A DNA stretch of 64,000 nt, from positions 124,001-188,000 of the forward strand of contig NZ_FXTJ01000006.1 in the NCBI RefSeq assembly GCF_900182545.1, read 5' to 3'. The number at the start of each line of letters is the position of its first letter. The first letter of the stretch is position 1. Positions 8,627-18,065 of the stretch are shown here, piece after piece. This stretch comes from Geodermatophilus aquaeductus (lineage in GTDB: Bacteria; Actinomycetota; Actinomycetes; Mycobacteriales; Geodermatophilaceae). A program made the position numbers and the translations under genes. The notes under the pieces were generated by a model that ran no database searches, was not told the DNA's origin, and worked only from the letters and a program-made list of their open reading frames with translations.

Positions 8627-9762
8627 CGGTCCCGGAAAACGTCCTCCAGCGACGCGCACTCTCCGTGCTGCAGCCGTCGGGGACGCCCGTCTTCCTCTTC
8701 ACCGTCACGGCGGCGGAATTGCTCGAGGTCGCGGACATCAGTCGCATCTCACGCGACGAAGAAGGCCAGCTCATCGGCTACCAGCGCCCCGAGGTCCGCC
8801 GGCACGTCAACCAGATCGTCGAGTACCTCGACGGGGACTCCGTGCTCTTCCCCCACGCAGTCATCGTCGCGTTGCCGTCGACGGTCAAGTTCCGCCAGAG
8901 CCGGGGCCCCGGGACACATGACGGACTGGCCGCGGCGGGGACTCTCGAGATCCCGCTGCCCAAGCCCGGCGAGCCCCGGCCCGGCTGGCTCGTGGACGGC
9001 CAGCAGCGCGCGCTTGCGCTGGCACGGACGAAGCGACAGGACCTCCCCGTTCCGGTCACCGCCTTCATCGCCGACGACATCGAGGTCCAGCGGGATCAGT
9101 TCCTCCGCGTGAACAACGTGCAGCCACTCCCCCGCGGACTCGTGACTGAACTGCTGCCCGAGGTCTGGACCTCCCTCTCGCCCAAGATGAGCGCGAAGCG
9201 CATACCCAGCGCCCTGGTCGATCTACTGAACAGGCAGCCGGCCTCCCCGTTCCACGGGCTGATCAAGCGGGCCTCGACGCCGGACACCGAGAAGACCCAG
9301 GCCGTCGTCACCGACACCGTCCTGGTCAGCGCGATCGAGGAGAGCCTGAACTCCTCCGCCGGCGCCCTGTACCCGTACCGCAACATGGCGACGGCCGAGA
9401 CCGACATCGACGGGATCTACCGCCTGCTCCTGTGCTATTGGCGGGCGGTCCGCGCGACCTTCCCCGACGCCTGGGGCCTTCCCCCCACGCAGTCCAGGCT
9501 CATGCACGGCACCGGCCTGCGGGCCATGGCGCGACTGATGGACCGGGTCATGCTGACCATCGACCCCACCCACAAGGACGCCGAGGATGCGGTCCGCCGG
9601 GAGCTCAAGAAGGTCGCTCCGTACTGTCGGTGGACCGCGGGAGAGTGGGACGACCTCGGCGTCGCCTGGGACGCCCTCCAGAACATCCAGAGAGACATCC
9701 GCATGCTGAGCAACTACCTCGTCCGCCTGTACATCCAGGAGTCCCAGAAGGCACGGGCGTGA
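8623..9762 (+). CDS. dpdB: DpdB-type DGQQR protein, copy 1
   Basis: About 379 residues. The hallmark is LVDGQQRALALAR at about residues 124-136, the DGQQR motif shared by DndB, DpdB and related ParB/Srx-fold proteins. Other family features are GYQRPEVRRHVNQIVEYL, VNNVQPLPRGL and a late SRLMHGTGLRAMARLMD segment. DpdB is an ATPase that works with DpdA to exchange guanine for preQ0 in DNA. GTG 8623 has a strong AGGAGG ahead of it and overlaps the dpdC stop (GTGA). The stop overlaps the dpdA start in the same way. A second, diverged copy lies just after dpdA. DndB of the phosphorothioate system is the main alternative, but no dndC/D/E genes are present. Confidence 0.85.
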   Translation: MTVPENVLQRRALSVLQPSGTPVFLFTVTAAELLEVADISRISRDEEGQLIGYQRPEVRRHVNQIVEYLDGDSVLFPHAVIVALPSTVKFRQSRGPGTHDGLAAAGTLEIPLPKPGEPRPGWLVDGQQRALALARTKRQDLPVPVTAFIADDIEVQRDQFLRVNNVQPLPRGLVTELLPEVWTSLSPKMSAKRIPSALVDLLNRQPASPFHGLIKRASTPDTEKTQAVVTDTVLVSAIEESLNSSAGALYPYRNMATAETDIDGIYRLLLCYWRAVRATFPDAWGLPPTQSRLMHGTGLRAMARLMDRVMLTIDPTHKDAEDAVRRELKKVAPYCRWTAGEWDDLGVAWDALQNIQRDIRMLSNYLVRLYIQESQKARA

Positions 9763-10991
9763 GGTTCTTCTTTCCTGACAGCCAGGACCAGATCAGTCCG
9801 TCCTTCGACTTTCGCACGGAGGAGTACTCGCCGTTCCGGGTCCGGCAACGGGACGACCGCTATGCGCACGAGGTGCTCGACCCTCTGCCGTACGACGGCC
9901 TCCTCGTCAGCAAGGCGATCGTCGATGGCAGCACACGAGGGGCCGGCAAGTACTCCGAAGCCCAACGCTCGCGCCTGTATCGATATGGCGCCCGCAAGTT
10001 CTTCCGCCTGCCGGATGCCGTGAGCCTGCTCGGCGACTGCGGTTCATTCAACTACGTCAACGAGACGGTCCCGCCGTACAGCGTGTCGCAGGTCGCCGAC
10101 TACTACGAGTCAGTGGGTTTCGACGCGGGAGTGTCCGTGGACCACGTCGTCCTCGCCTACGACCGCAAGGTCGGCCTGGACAACGCCCCGGAGGAGTGGG
10201 TGCGCAGACGCGACATCTCCTTGGACTACGCCGAGCGCTTTCTCGGGGAGTGCATCGATCGCGGCACCCCATTCGAGCCCCTCGGCGCCGCGCAGGGCTG
10301 GGATCCCACCAGCTATGCAGACAGCGTCAAGCAGTTACAGGACATGGGCTACAAGCGGATCGCTCTCGGCGGGATGGTGCCTCTCAAGACGCCGGACATC
10401 CTGTCGTCGCTGGCTGCAGTCAATGAGATCCGCATGCCAGACGTTGAGTTGCACCTCCTGGGGATCAGCCGACTGGACGCGATGACACGCTTCGCCGAGT
10501 ACGGAGTCACCAGCTTCGACAGCACTGCGCCATTCCGGCAGGCCTTCATGGACGACCGCGACAACTACCAGGTCCCGGGCGGTGATCACTACGTCGCGAT
10601 CCGCGTACCTCAGGTCGACGCCAACCCGACGGTCAAGCGACGCGTCCTGGCCGGCGAGTTGGACCAGCGCACACTCGTACGGGCGGAGCGCCAGTGCCTC
10701 AAGGTGCTTCGCGCCGTCGGCGAGGACCCCCAGCACACCGACGAGGCCCTCGCAGCGCTGGACGAGTACGAACGCCTGCTCGGCGTGAAGCGCAGCTACC
10801 TCCAGGAGTACCGACGCACTCTCGCCGAACGCCCCTGGGAGAAGTGCCCGTGCAGTCTCTGCCGCGAGCACGGCATACAGATCGCCATCTTCCGCGGAAC
10901 AGAACGCAACAAAAGTCGCGGGTTCCACAACCTGGCCGTCCTCTGCTCACAGGTGCACGAGTTGCCACAGAAGACGAAGGAGGCCGTGTGA
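9759..10991 (+). CDS. dpdA: DpdA, TGT-like DNA guanine transglycosylase
   Basis: About 410 residues. DpdA exchanges guanine in DNA for preQ0. It resembles tRNA-guanine transglycosylase: LLGDCGSFNYV (residues 90-99) aligns with the TGT DSGGFQ active-site loop, GVSVDHVVLAYD carries a conserved Asp, YKRIALGGMVPL matches the TGT glycine loop, and FDSTAPFRQAF follows. The C-terminal zinc site is visible as KCPCSLC with a later His in RGFHNL, the TGT-type CXCX2C...H arrangement. The very early SKAIVDGST segment is typical of DpdA rather than of bacterial Tgt. The start at GTG 9759 overlaps the dpdB1 stop (GTGA), and its stop overlaps the dpdB2 start (TGATG). It is the central gene for calling this a Dpd system. 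Confidence 0.92.
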   Translation: MRFFFPDSQDQISPSFDFRTEEYSPFRVRQRDDRYAHEVLDPLPYDGLLVSKAIVDGSTRGAGKYSEAQRSRLYRYGARKFFRLPDAVSLLGDCGSFNYVNETVPPYSVSQVADYYESVGFDAGVSVDHVVLAYDRKVGLDNAPEEWVRRRDISLDYAERFLGECIDRGTPFEPLGAAQGWDPTSYADSVKQLQDMGYKRIALGGMVPLKTPDILSSLAAVNEIRMPDVELHLLGISRLDAMTRFAEYGVTSFDSTAPFRQAFMDDRDNYQVPGGDHYVAIRVPQVDANPTVKRRVLAGELDQRTLVRAERQCLKVLRAVGEDPQHTDEALAALDEYERLLGVKRSYLQEYRRTLAERPWEKCPCSLCREHGIQIAIFRGTERNKSRGFHNLAVLCSQVHELPQKTKEAV

Positions 10992-12079
10992 TGGCCGATC
11001 GTTACGACCTCCGACTCCCCTGCATCAGGCTGATGCAGGGGGAACGCGCCCTGTACTCGTTCGCCGTCGACGGCAAGCGACTCGGAGACTTCGCCGCGGT
11101 GGCTCGCGTCGGACGCGACGAGGACGCGGGACTTCAGGGCTACCAACGCCCCGAGGTCCTCAAGCACATCCGGGGCATCCAGAGGTACCTGGAGAAGCCC
11201 GGCGCCCTGCTGCCGAACGCGATCGTCGTCGCATTCGACGACAGCGTGCGCTTCGAGGCGATCGACGCGGACTCCTCCGATGTCACCTACGCGGCTATGG
11301 GGACCCTCGTCATCCCGGTGGACGAATCGCAGGACGACGGACACAAGCCCGGCTGGATCGTCGACGGTCAACAGCGGACCGCTGCGATCCGGGAGTCGGA
11401 ACTTGACGAGTTCCCGGTGTGCGTCGTCTCCTTCGTCGCCAACGAGGAAGAACAGCGCGCGCAGTTCATCCTGGTCAACAACACCCGCCCACTGCCCAAG
11501 GGGTTGATCCACGAACTCCTGCCGGCAACACAGGATGAACTGCCCCTGCCCTTGATGCGTCGTCGACTGGCCGCCGAGGTCGTCTACCGACTCAACGTGG
11601 ACCCGGATTCACCGTTCCACGAGATGATCGCCACGCCGACGCAGCCCAAGGGGATCATCAAGGACAACGCTGTCCTGCGGATGGTGGAGAACAGCGTCTA
11701 CAACGGCGCTCTCTACGCCTATCGCTATGCGGACACCGGCGAAGGCAATGTCGGGGCGATGGTCAGTCACCTCAAGACCTTCTGGAAGACTGTGGAGGTC
11801 ACGTTCCCCGACGCGTGGAGGCTGCCACCCCGCAGTTCGAGGCTCACTCATGGGGCCGGCATCGCCGCTCTCGGCTACGTCATGGACCACCTCACCGACG
11901 GGGTCCCACTGGCTGAGGTGGGCCAGGCGAGCAGCAAGATCGGCAAGTTGACCGATGTCGCCTGGACGACCGGCGAGTGGCAGTTCGCGACGGGTCCTCG
12001 CCGATGGAATCAGATCCAGAACACGCCCAACGACATCCGCTTGTTGACCGACCACCTCAGGGCGCAACTCTCAGCCTGA
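10991..12079 (+). CDS. dpdB: DpdB-type DGQQR protein, copy 2
   Basis: About 362 residues, a paralogue of the copy before dpdA. Shared landmarks appear in the same order: GYQRPEVLKHIRGIQRYL, then IVDGQQRTAAIRES, VNNTRPLPKGLIHELLP, an SPFHEMI segment and SRLTHGAGIAALGYVMDHL. The sequences between the landmarks differ widely, so this is not a recent duplication. The start ATG 10991 overlaps the dpdA stop. After its stop comes a 161-base gap, the first real gap in the run, before dpdE, so dpdC-B1-A-B2 may be a modification unit with its own promoter. The two DpdB proteins could form a heteromer or serve different sequence contexts. That is inference. Confidence 0.83.
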   Translation: MADRYDLRLPCIRLMQGERALYSFAVDGKRLGDFAAVARVGRDEDAGLQGYQRPEVLKHIRGIQRYLEKPGALLPNAIVVAFDDSVRFEAIDADSSDVTYAAMGTLVIPVDESQDDGHKPGWIVDGQQRTAAIRESELDEFPVCVVSFVANEEEQRAQFILVNNTRPLPKGLIHELLPATQDELPLPLMRRRLAAEVVYRLNVDPDSPFHEMIATPTQPKGIIKDNAVLRMVENSVYNGALYAYRYADTGEGNVGAMVSHLKTFWKTVEVTFPDAWRLPPRSSRLTHGAGIAALGYVMDHLTDGVPLAEVGQASSKIGKLTDVAWTTGEWQFATGPRRWNQIQNTPNDIRLLTDHLRAQLSA

Positions 12080-12240
12080 CCCAGAGTCGGATCACCCGTC
12101 ACGGATGCCCCGGAGGTCGACCACCGCGACGGATGAGACAGCAGTGACTCGGCGGAGCGAGTTCTGACCGGGCAGGTACCCCTCAGAGGATCGGGCCGGT
12201 TACGTTCTGGAAGTACCAGTTGCGGAACGTGGAGGCGACG

Positions 12241-15200
12241 ATGCCTACGGGGCTACGCGTCGATGTCGGCATGCTCGTCGTACATCCAGCCATCCCCGGA
12301 GTCGCCCGTGTGTCGGCGACTCGGGGCTCTGAAGTTCAACTTGAGTTATTCGACTCCGCGGCCCGGCCGGTAGCCGCTCAGCAGTGGGTCGATCGGGCAG
12401 ACATCCGCCGCTGTCAGGTCGGCGTCCAGACCCGGGTCTTCTGGCAGGACTCGACCTCCGGACGATGGACTGCAGGCCGCGTCGTCGGTGGCGGCCCGGA
12501 GGAGTACTTCGTCCGGCGCCCAAATGCCGATCTGGACCTCCGGATCCCGGAGAGCGAGATCCGGGTCAGGTGGAATCGTCCACTCGAGGACCCACTCGCG
12601 GTGCTCCTCTCAGGAGGCCAGGAGTCGCCCTACTTCCGAGACAGCCGACTGCCGGCCCTCGAGGAGTTGACGGCGCAGCGTGCTGCGTGTGCGTCGGTCC
12701 CGGCCCTCCCGTCATCACGGGTCCAGATCCACGGTCACCAGATCAGCGCGGCCCTGAAGGTGCTGTCGGACCCGGTGCAGCGGTACCTCCTGGCAGACGA
12801 GGTCGGACTCGGCAAGACGATCGAAGCCGGCTTTGTCATCCGTCAACGGTTCCTCGAGGATCCGAGGGCGAAAGTGGTCGTCGTCGCGCCGGAGCCACTG
12901 CGCCGTCAGTGGCTGGAGGAACTGCTTGAGCGGTTCTTCGTGGACGACTTCCCTCACGCGGAGTTGGTGGTCAGTTCACACGACTCGCCCGAGAAGTGGT
13001 CGCAGTACCACGACTTCGATCTAGCGGTGGTGGACGAGGCGCATCTGTTGGCCGGCATGGGGGAGCCGACGGCCAGTCCTTATGTCGAATTGCGCCGACT
13101 GTGTCACGCGGTACCTCGACTACTCCTGCTGTCCGCGACGCCGGTCCTGCAGAAGGAGACGACCCACCTCGGGCTTCTCCACCTGCTCGATCCGCAGGTC
13201 TACTCCTGGGAGCACTTCGACTCGTTCCGCCAGCGGTTGTCCGTCCGTCGCGAACTCGCGACGGCGGTCTACTCGCTCGATCCCCTCTTCAGCTATCTGC
13301 TGGCCGACGCGATCGACCAGGTGCGGAACCTGCTGCCCGAGGATTCACGGTTCGACACCCTCGCCGAGGACGTGGTCGCGCGACTCGATGACGACGGGGA
13401 CCTCCGGCCGGACGCGACCGCCGATGACCTGGCGACTGCCGTAGCGGCCCTCCGTGGCCACGTGGCCGAGACGTATCGGCTCCACCGGCGGGTGTTGCGC
13501 AACCGTCGGGTGTCGGTCCTGAACGCCCGGTTGGACGATGCAGGAGTCATGGCGCCCTTCGAGGTGACGGGGCGTCGCAGTCCTCAACTCGTCGTCCTCC
13601 GCGCCCATGAGCACCAACGTGGCCGGGAAGTCCTGGAGGACTGGCAGGTCAGGACGCGGGACCACCTCCTCGACACGGCAGGCGATCTCGCGCCCTACGC
13701 AGAGGTCCTCAGCGTGCTCACGTCAAGGGTCGGGGGCCCCCTCGACGACCTCCGGGACGCGATGTCGTTCCGGGTGCGCCACGACCAGGCTGCCGGCAAG
13801 CGCGCCGACCTCAGTGCTCAGGAGAGGCGATTCCTGCGGGAGGCGCCACGGCTGCCGTTCGAAGCCGACATCCTGCGCGACCTCGACGCCAGGCGGCCCT
13901 CCGACGGTATGACGGAACTGGTCGAGCGGCTGCGACCCGCCCTGGCCGCACGTCGGGCGGTCGTCTTCGCCGGCCGGGGACAGCTCGCTTCCTCCCTCCA
14001 CTCAACCCTCATGCAGCAGGGGGCGACCCGGGTGAGGGAACACACCCGCCAGGCCGGCGCCGCTGCTGCGGAAGATGCAGTCAGAGAGTGGCGTGAGCAG
14101 GGTGGCCTGCTGATCTGCGACGCGAGCGCTGAGGACGGCCGCAACCTGCAACTCGCGGACCTCGTTCTCCACCTCCGCCTACCGGGCAACCCCAACGAGC
14201 TCGAGCAACGGATAGGTCGCGTGGACCGCTACGGATCCACCCGATCCGCTCAGCAGGTCGTCTTCGGCGATGCGTCCGACACCGGCCTGACCGCCGCCTG
14301 GCGTGAGGTGCTCCTCAACGGCCACCAGGTCTTCACCCGGTCCATCTCGGCGCTCCAGGACGCTGTGGATCGTGAGCTGCAGGGCCTGTGGCTGGCCGCC
14401 CTGGAAGACGGAGCCACCGGACTCGCAGCCACGGCTCCCGCCGTCGCGAAATCGCTCGAGGACGAGACGAAGGTCCTCGCACAGTTGGACGTCCTGGAGA
14501 CGAGCTACGAATCCGCCAGTCCCGCCCGCGACATCGCGCACGGCCTGGCGGAGTGGGAACTCAGTCGAGCAGACGATTCCCCGCTCCTGCGCCTCCTCGA
14601 AGGGGACGAGGGCTTCCGTTTCCAGCTACGTCGCCGCCAGCGTGGGGAGGTCACCATCTCGAGCGGATCCCGTCCGCCGCTCCTCGGTCCCCAACTGCTG
14701 GCCGAGCTGCGAACCGTGCCGGAGAAGAGTCGAACCGGCTGGACGGATCGCTGGGACGCCCTGAGGAACGGGGGTCGCCTCTTCAGGATCGGGAACCCGC
14801 TGATCGATGCTGTTGGCCGAATCCTGCAATTGGACGACCGGGGTCGTGCCTCCGCGCACTGGCGCGTGGACCCGTCGTGGAGGTTGGAGCCGCTCCCCTA
14901 CTTCGCGTTCGACTACCTCGTGGAGGTCGATCTAACGCCGGCGATCGAGGTGGCTCGACGCGAGGGCGCCGGAGACCTGCTCGCGCTTCGCCGGCGAGCC
15001 GACCGCTTCTTCGAGCCATTCCACCGGCGTCTCTGGATCCCCAGCAACGAGGCCGTGGCCGTGGACGACGAGAAGTTGCTCGCCTGGCTCGACGCCCCAT
15101 ACCGGAACAACGCCAGCGACGTGAACCTGAACGCACAACGCATCGCCAGCCTCCATCGGCTCTTCGGCGGGGTCGACGGATTCGAGGAGGCTGCCCATGA

Positions 15201-15474
15201 CGCGGAGTCGAGCGCCCGGACAGAGCTCGCGCGCATGACCGATCTCCCTGCTCGCAGGGGCTTCGCCCAGGCTGCGGTGAGGGAGGAACTGGCCGTCCTG
15301 TCCGCCCAGGCGGAGGCCCGCCGAGCCGCGGCAGCCATCCTGACGGACGACCACAGTGCGGCGTTCGATCGGGCCCTCACCCAAGCTCTGCTGCAGGGCA
15401 TCGGCGCCCCCAAGGTGAGCCTTGTTGCCGTGACCTGCCTGGTGCGGAGCGGACAGCGGTGGCCGGGAGCATGA
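12241..15474 (+). CDS. dpdE: DpdE, SNF2/RapA-like helicase
   Basis: About 1077 residues. ATG 12241 is chosen for its GGAGG site; an in-frame TTG at 12220 is weaker. After a small N-terminal beta domain (about 1-110), the SF2 helicase core starts with LLADEVGLGKTIEAG (Walker A, near residue 185), then VVDEAHLLAG (motif II, about 265), LLLSATPV, and ELEQRIGRVDRYGS (motif VI, near 655). The C-terminal 400 residues are helical, with a clearly RapA-like layout. DpdE belongs to the restriction arm of Dpd, presumably moving on unmodified DNA. A TACGTT box about 40 bases upstream could be a promoter for the restriction genes. Its stop lies inside the dpdF start region. Confidence 0.85.
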   Translation: MPTGLRVDVGMLVVHPAIPGVARVSATRGSEVQLELFDSAARPVAAQQWVDRADIRRCQVGVQTRVFWQDSTSGRWTAGRVVGGGPEEYFVRRPNADLDLRIPESEIRVRWNRPLEDPLAVLLSGGQESPYFRDSRLPALEELTAQRAACASVPALPSSRVQIHGHQISAALKVLSDPVQRYLLADEVGLGKTIEAGFVIRQRFLEDPRAKVVVVAPEPLRRQWLEELLERFFVDDFPHAELVVSSHDSPEKWSQYHDFDLAVVDEAHLLAGMGEPTASPYVELRRLCHAVPRLLLLSATPVLQKETTHLGLLHLLDPQVYSWEHFDSFRQRLSVRRELATAVYSLDPLFSYLLADAIDQVRNLLPEDSRFDTLAEDVVARLDDDGDLRPDATADDLATAVAALRGHVAETYRLHRRVLRNRRVSVLNARLDDAGVMAPFEVTGRRSPQLVVLRAHEHQRGREVLEDWQVRTRDHLLDTAGDLAPYAEVLSVLTSRVGGPLDDLRDAMSFRVRHDQAAGKRADLSAQERRFLREAPRLPFEADILRDLDARRPSDGMTELVERLRPALAARRAVVFAGRGQLASSLHSTLMQQGATRVREHTRQAGAAAAEDAVREWREQGGLLICDASAEDGRNLQLADLVLHLRLPGNPNELEQRIGRVDRYGSTRSAQQVVFGDASDTGLTAAWREVLLNGHQVFTRSISALQDAVDRELQGLWLAALEDGATGLAATAPAVAKSLEDETKVLAQLDVLETSYESASPARDIAHGLAEWELSRADDSPLLRLLEGDEGFRFQLRRRQRGEVTISSGSRPPLLGPQLLAELRTVPEKSRTGWTDRWDALRNGGRLFRIGNPLIDAVGRILQLDDRGRASAHWRVDPSWRLEPLPYFAFDYLVEVDLTPAIEVARREGAGDLLALRRRADRFFEPFHRRLWIPSNEAVAVDDEKLLAWLDAPYRNNASDVNLNAQRIASLHRLFGGVDGFEEAAHDAESSARTELARMTDLPARRGFAQAAVREELAVLSAQAEARRAAAAILTDDHSAAFDRALTQALLQGIGAPKVSLVAVTCLVRSGQRWPGA

Positions 15475-18065
15475 CGCGCAGCGACGTCCAACTGCTGCAA
15501 CACGCCATCGACCGGTTCCCTGAGGCAACTCACCGGGCGCTCGTGGGCTCTGATGCGGCCAGGCGTGCCCTCGATGCCATGTCGGACATCGGTGGGCCCC
15601 ACGCCGGGCGGTCGGACCTCGCCGCGCTTCTGCGACAGGTCCTCCTCGAGGACGAGGCGCGTTACGGGGGCCGGCCGTCCCTCACCGTCCCGGGAAGCGC
15701 CCCGTGGCCGGACGAGGACACGTGGACGAGCGTCGGATGCTCCGTGAGCATCGCGCAGAACCGCTTCACCGTCCGCGCGGAAGCCTGGCTCCCCGAACTG
15801 GGTCCCAGCGACCGCCCGGACCTCGCCGCGGAACAGTTGCGCGAGGTCTATCGAGGCCAGCAGTCGCCGTACGCGCGGAAGTTGGACGCGGTCGACGCGG
15901 ATCCCTTCTGGCGGCACGCACTCGGCTACGAGCACTACTTCAGCGTGGCTCAGCGCCAAGCCGCCCGGGCAGTCGCACTGAGTCCCGCCGGCTCGACGAT
16001 CGTGGTAAGCCTTCCCACGGGGCGCGGCAAGACCGCTGTCGTATGGGCACCTGCCCTCCTGCGCGACAGTGGAGTCACCGTGGTCGTCGTGCCGACCGTG
16101 GTGCTGGCCCTCGACATGGAGCGCCGAACTCGGGAGATCGCCGCCAGCACGCAGCAGGTCCTCAGTCCCGTCGACCGTTACGCGTACGTCGGGAGCCTCT
16201 CCGACGACACCAAGCAGGCCCTGCGTCAGGCGGTCCGCTCCGGCCAGCAACGCATCCTGTACACCTCGCCCGAGGCACTTGTCACCGGGCTCAGCGAGTC
16301 CTTGCTCGAATGCGCCCGTTCTGGATTCCTCCGGCAGTTCGTCGTCGACGAGGCTCACCTGATCGACCAGTGGGGACAGGACTTCCGGCCCGAGTTCCTC
16401 ACGATGGCCGGACTCCGGGACCAGACCGTCGAACTCTCGCCTCCGGACAACCGGCCGATCACAGTGCTCATGAGCGCGACCATCACCAATCGGCACCTCG
16501 AACTCTTCCGCCAGACCTTCCACTCACCCACGGGCACCTATCTGGTCTGGGGTTCGTCGCTGAGGTCAGAGCCGGCCTACTTCTCCCACCGTTACACGTC
16601 ACTGGAGGAACGCACGGCGGCCGCCGTGGAGGTCGCCCTGCGTCTGCCCCGACCGTTGGTCGTGTACGCGGCCAAGGTGAAGGACGCCAAGGACTTCGCG
16701 CAGAGGCTGCGGGACGCCGGCCTGCGGCGGGTCGCCGCGATCACCGGAGACTCCTCGGAAGAGGACCGCCGGACCGTCGTCCAACGGTGGAGGGGCAGCA
16801 GCACGGAAGGGTCGACCGTCCCGACCGAGATCGACGTCGTGGTGGGGACATCCGCATTCGGACTGGGCGTGGACGTCAGCAACGTGCGCAGCGTCCTGCA
16901 CGTGTGTGTTCCCGAGACGATCGACCGCTTCTACCAGGAAGTCGGTCGCGCCGGCCGAGACGGTCTGCCCACCGTCTCGGTCCTTCTCACCGCGCCCTCG
17001 GATGACGACGTGGCGCGCAGTCTGAACAGCGTCGTTCACATCGGGGTGGACAAGGGTTGGAGTCGCTGGAACGCCCTGCGTGCCCGCGCGCAGCGGCAAC
17101 CAGACGGCCTCTATCGTGTCGACATCACGTCTCTGCCGCACCACCTGACGGAGGGCTACGGCCGCAGCGCCCAGTGGAACGTCCGCACGCTGACCTTGAT
17201 GGCACAGGCAGGGCTGATCAAGCTACTGGCACCTCGGGAACCTGCTCGTCTGCCGGACGAGGACCTCGAGTCGTGGCAGGCCAGACGACGCACCTTCCAT
17301 GACGAGGTGAGGAACTTCGTCGACATCGAACTCATCGATGGTTCCGCACTGGACGAAGAAGGCTGGGCGCGCCGCGTCACGCAGGTCCGTGACGTCGTGG
17401 CGAACGCTCAACGGTCAGCGCTGGAAGCCATGTACCAGGTCGCCTCGGCCAGACATTGCATGGGAAACATCCTCGCGCTCCACTACCGCGCGCACGACGG
17501 CGGCGCCACCCTGCGCACGCTCCCCTTCTGCCGAGGCTGCCCCGCCTGTCGTGTCGCGAAGTTCGCCGATCCGGAGGATCGGCGTGTTCCGCGGCCACTG
17601 GAACCGGTGCCGCCCGTGCCGGACTACTTCCACGCCGAGAACGGTTTGTGGGATCCACTTCTGGTTCTGCGACCAGATCAACCGCTCTTGTTCCTCTGGG
17701 TCGAGGACGACCGAGAGTACGCGGACCTGGCTCCCGAACTGCTAGCAAGGCTCGCATCACGCGGGATTCCCGTCGCCTTCGGGGCACCCACCCACGTCCT
17801 CACCGAAGCACAGCGTCGTTCACCGCACTCTGTCCTGATCGCCGACGACGGAGATCTGCTCGAGGCGCACCAGCAGCCGGTGGTGGCCTTCGTCCCGCCG
17901 ACGGTCTCTCACGTACCCGATGCGGTACTCGCACGCCTCAAGTCCCGCATGCCCACCTACGTGGTGGGATCCGCCTCGCTGACCACACCAGGGCGGGACC
18001 AGTGGATGTGGCGGGACGGAGCTGACGCGTCCATGAACATCCGTACGGCATTGGAGAGCCTCTAG
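15459..18065 (+). CDS. dpdF: DpdF, RecQ-like helicase
   Basis: About 868 residues. The core has SLPTGRGKTAVVW (Walker A, near 183-195), VVDEAHLIDQWGQDFRPEF (the RecQ-type DEAH motif, near 295), LMSATITN and RFYQEVGRAGRDG (motif VI, near 490). The P-loop reads GRGKT instead of the usual RecQ GxGKS, but the essential Lys-Thr is kept. A Cys cluster, CRGCPAC near residue 690, sits where RecQ has its zinc domain. GTG 15459 has GGAG nine bases upstream and is preferred; ATG 15471 forms an ATGA with the dpdE stop and is possible. The stop overlaps the dpdG start (TAGTG). It is a restriction-arm component by its place in the dpd run. Confidence 0.85.
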   Translation: MAGSMTRSDVQLLQHAIDRFPEATHRALVGSDAARRALDAMSDIGGPHAGRSDLAALLRQVLLEDEARYGGRPSLTVPGSAPWPDEDTWTSVGCSVSIAQNRFTVRAEAWLPELGPSDRPDLAAEQLREVYRGQQSPYARKLDAVDADPFWRHALGYEHYFSVAQRQAARAVALSPAGSTIVVSLPTGRGKTAVVWAPALLRDSGVTVVVVPTVVLALDMERRTREIAASTQQVLSPVDRYAYVGSLSDDTKQALRQAVRSGQQRILYTSPEALVTGLSESLLECARSGFLRQFVVDEAHLIDQWGQDFRPEFLTMAGLRDQTVELSPPDNRPITVLMSATITNRHLELFRQTFHSPTGTYLVWGSSLRSEPAYFSHRYTSLEERTAAAVEVALRLPRPLVVYAAKVKDAKDFAQRLRDAGLRRVAAITGDSSEEDRRTVVQRWRGSSTEGSTVPTEIDVVVGTSAFGLGVDVSNVRSVLHVCVPETIDRFYQEVGRAGRDGLPTVSVLLTAPSDDDVARSLNSVVHIGVDKGWSRWNALRARAQRQPDGLYRVDITSLPHHLTEGYGRSAQWNVRTLTLMAQAGLIKLLAPREPARLPDEDLESWQARRRTFHDEVRNFVDIELIDGSALDEEGWARRVTQVRDVVANAQRSALEAMYQVASARHCMGNILALHYRAHDGGATLRTLPFCRGCPACRVAKFADPEDRRVPRPLEPVPPVPDYFHAENGLWDPLLVLRPDQPLLFLWVEDDREYADLAPELLARLASRGIPVAFGAPTHVLTEAQRRSPHSVLIADDGDLLEAHQQPVVAFVPPTVSHVPDAVLARLKSRMPTYVVGSASLTTPGRDQWMWRDGADASMNIRTALESL

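Noticed and set aside
8623-12079. Phosphorothioate (Dnd) system suggested by DndB-like DGQQR proteins
   Set aside because: No dndA, dndC, dndD or dndE is present, while a TGT-like DpdA sits between the two genes.
14913-16523. Long antisense ORF (536 codons) over dpdE and dpdF
   Set aside because: It is a high-GC shadow opposite two clear helicase genes, with no conserved motif.
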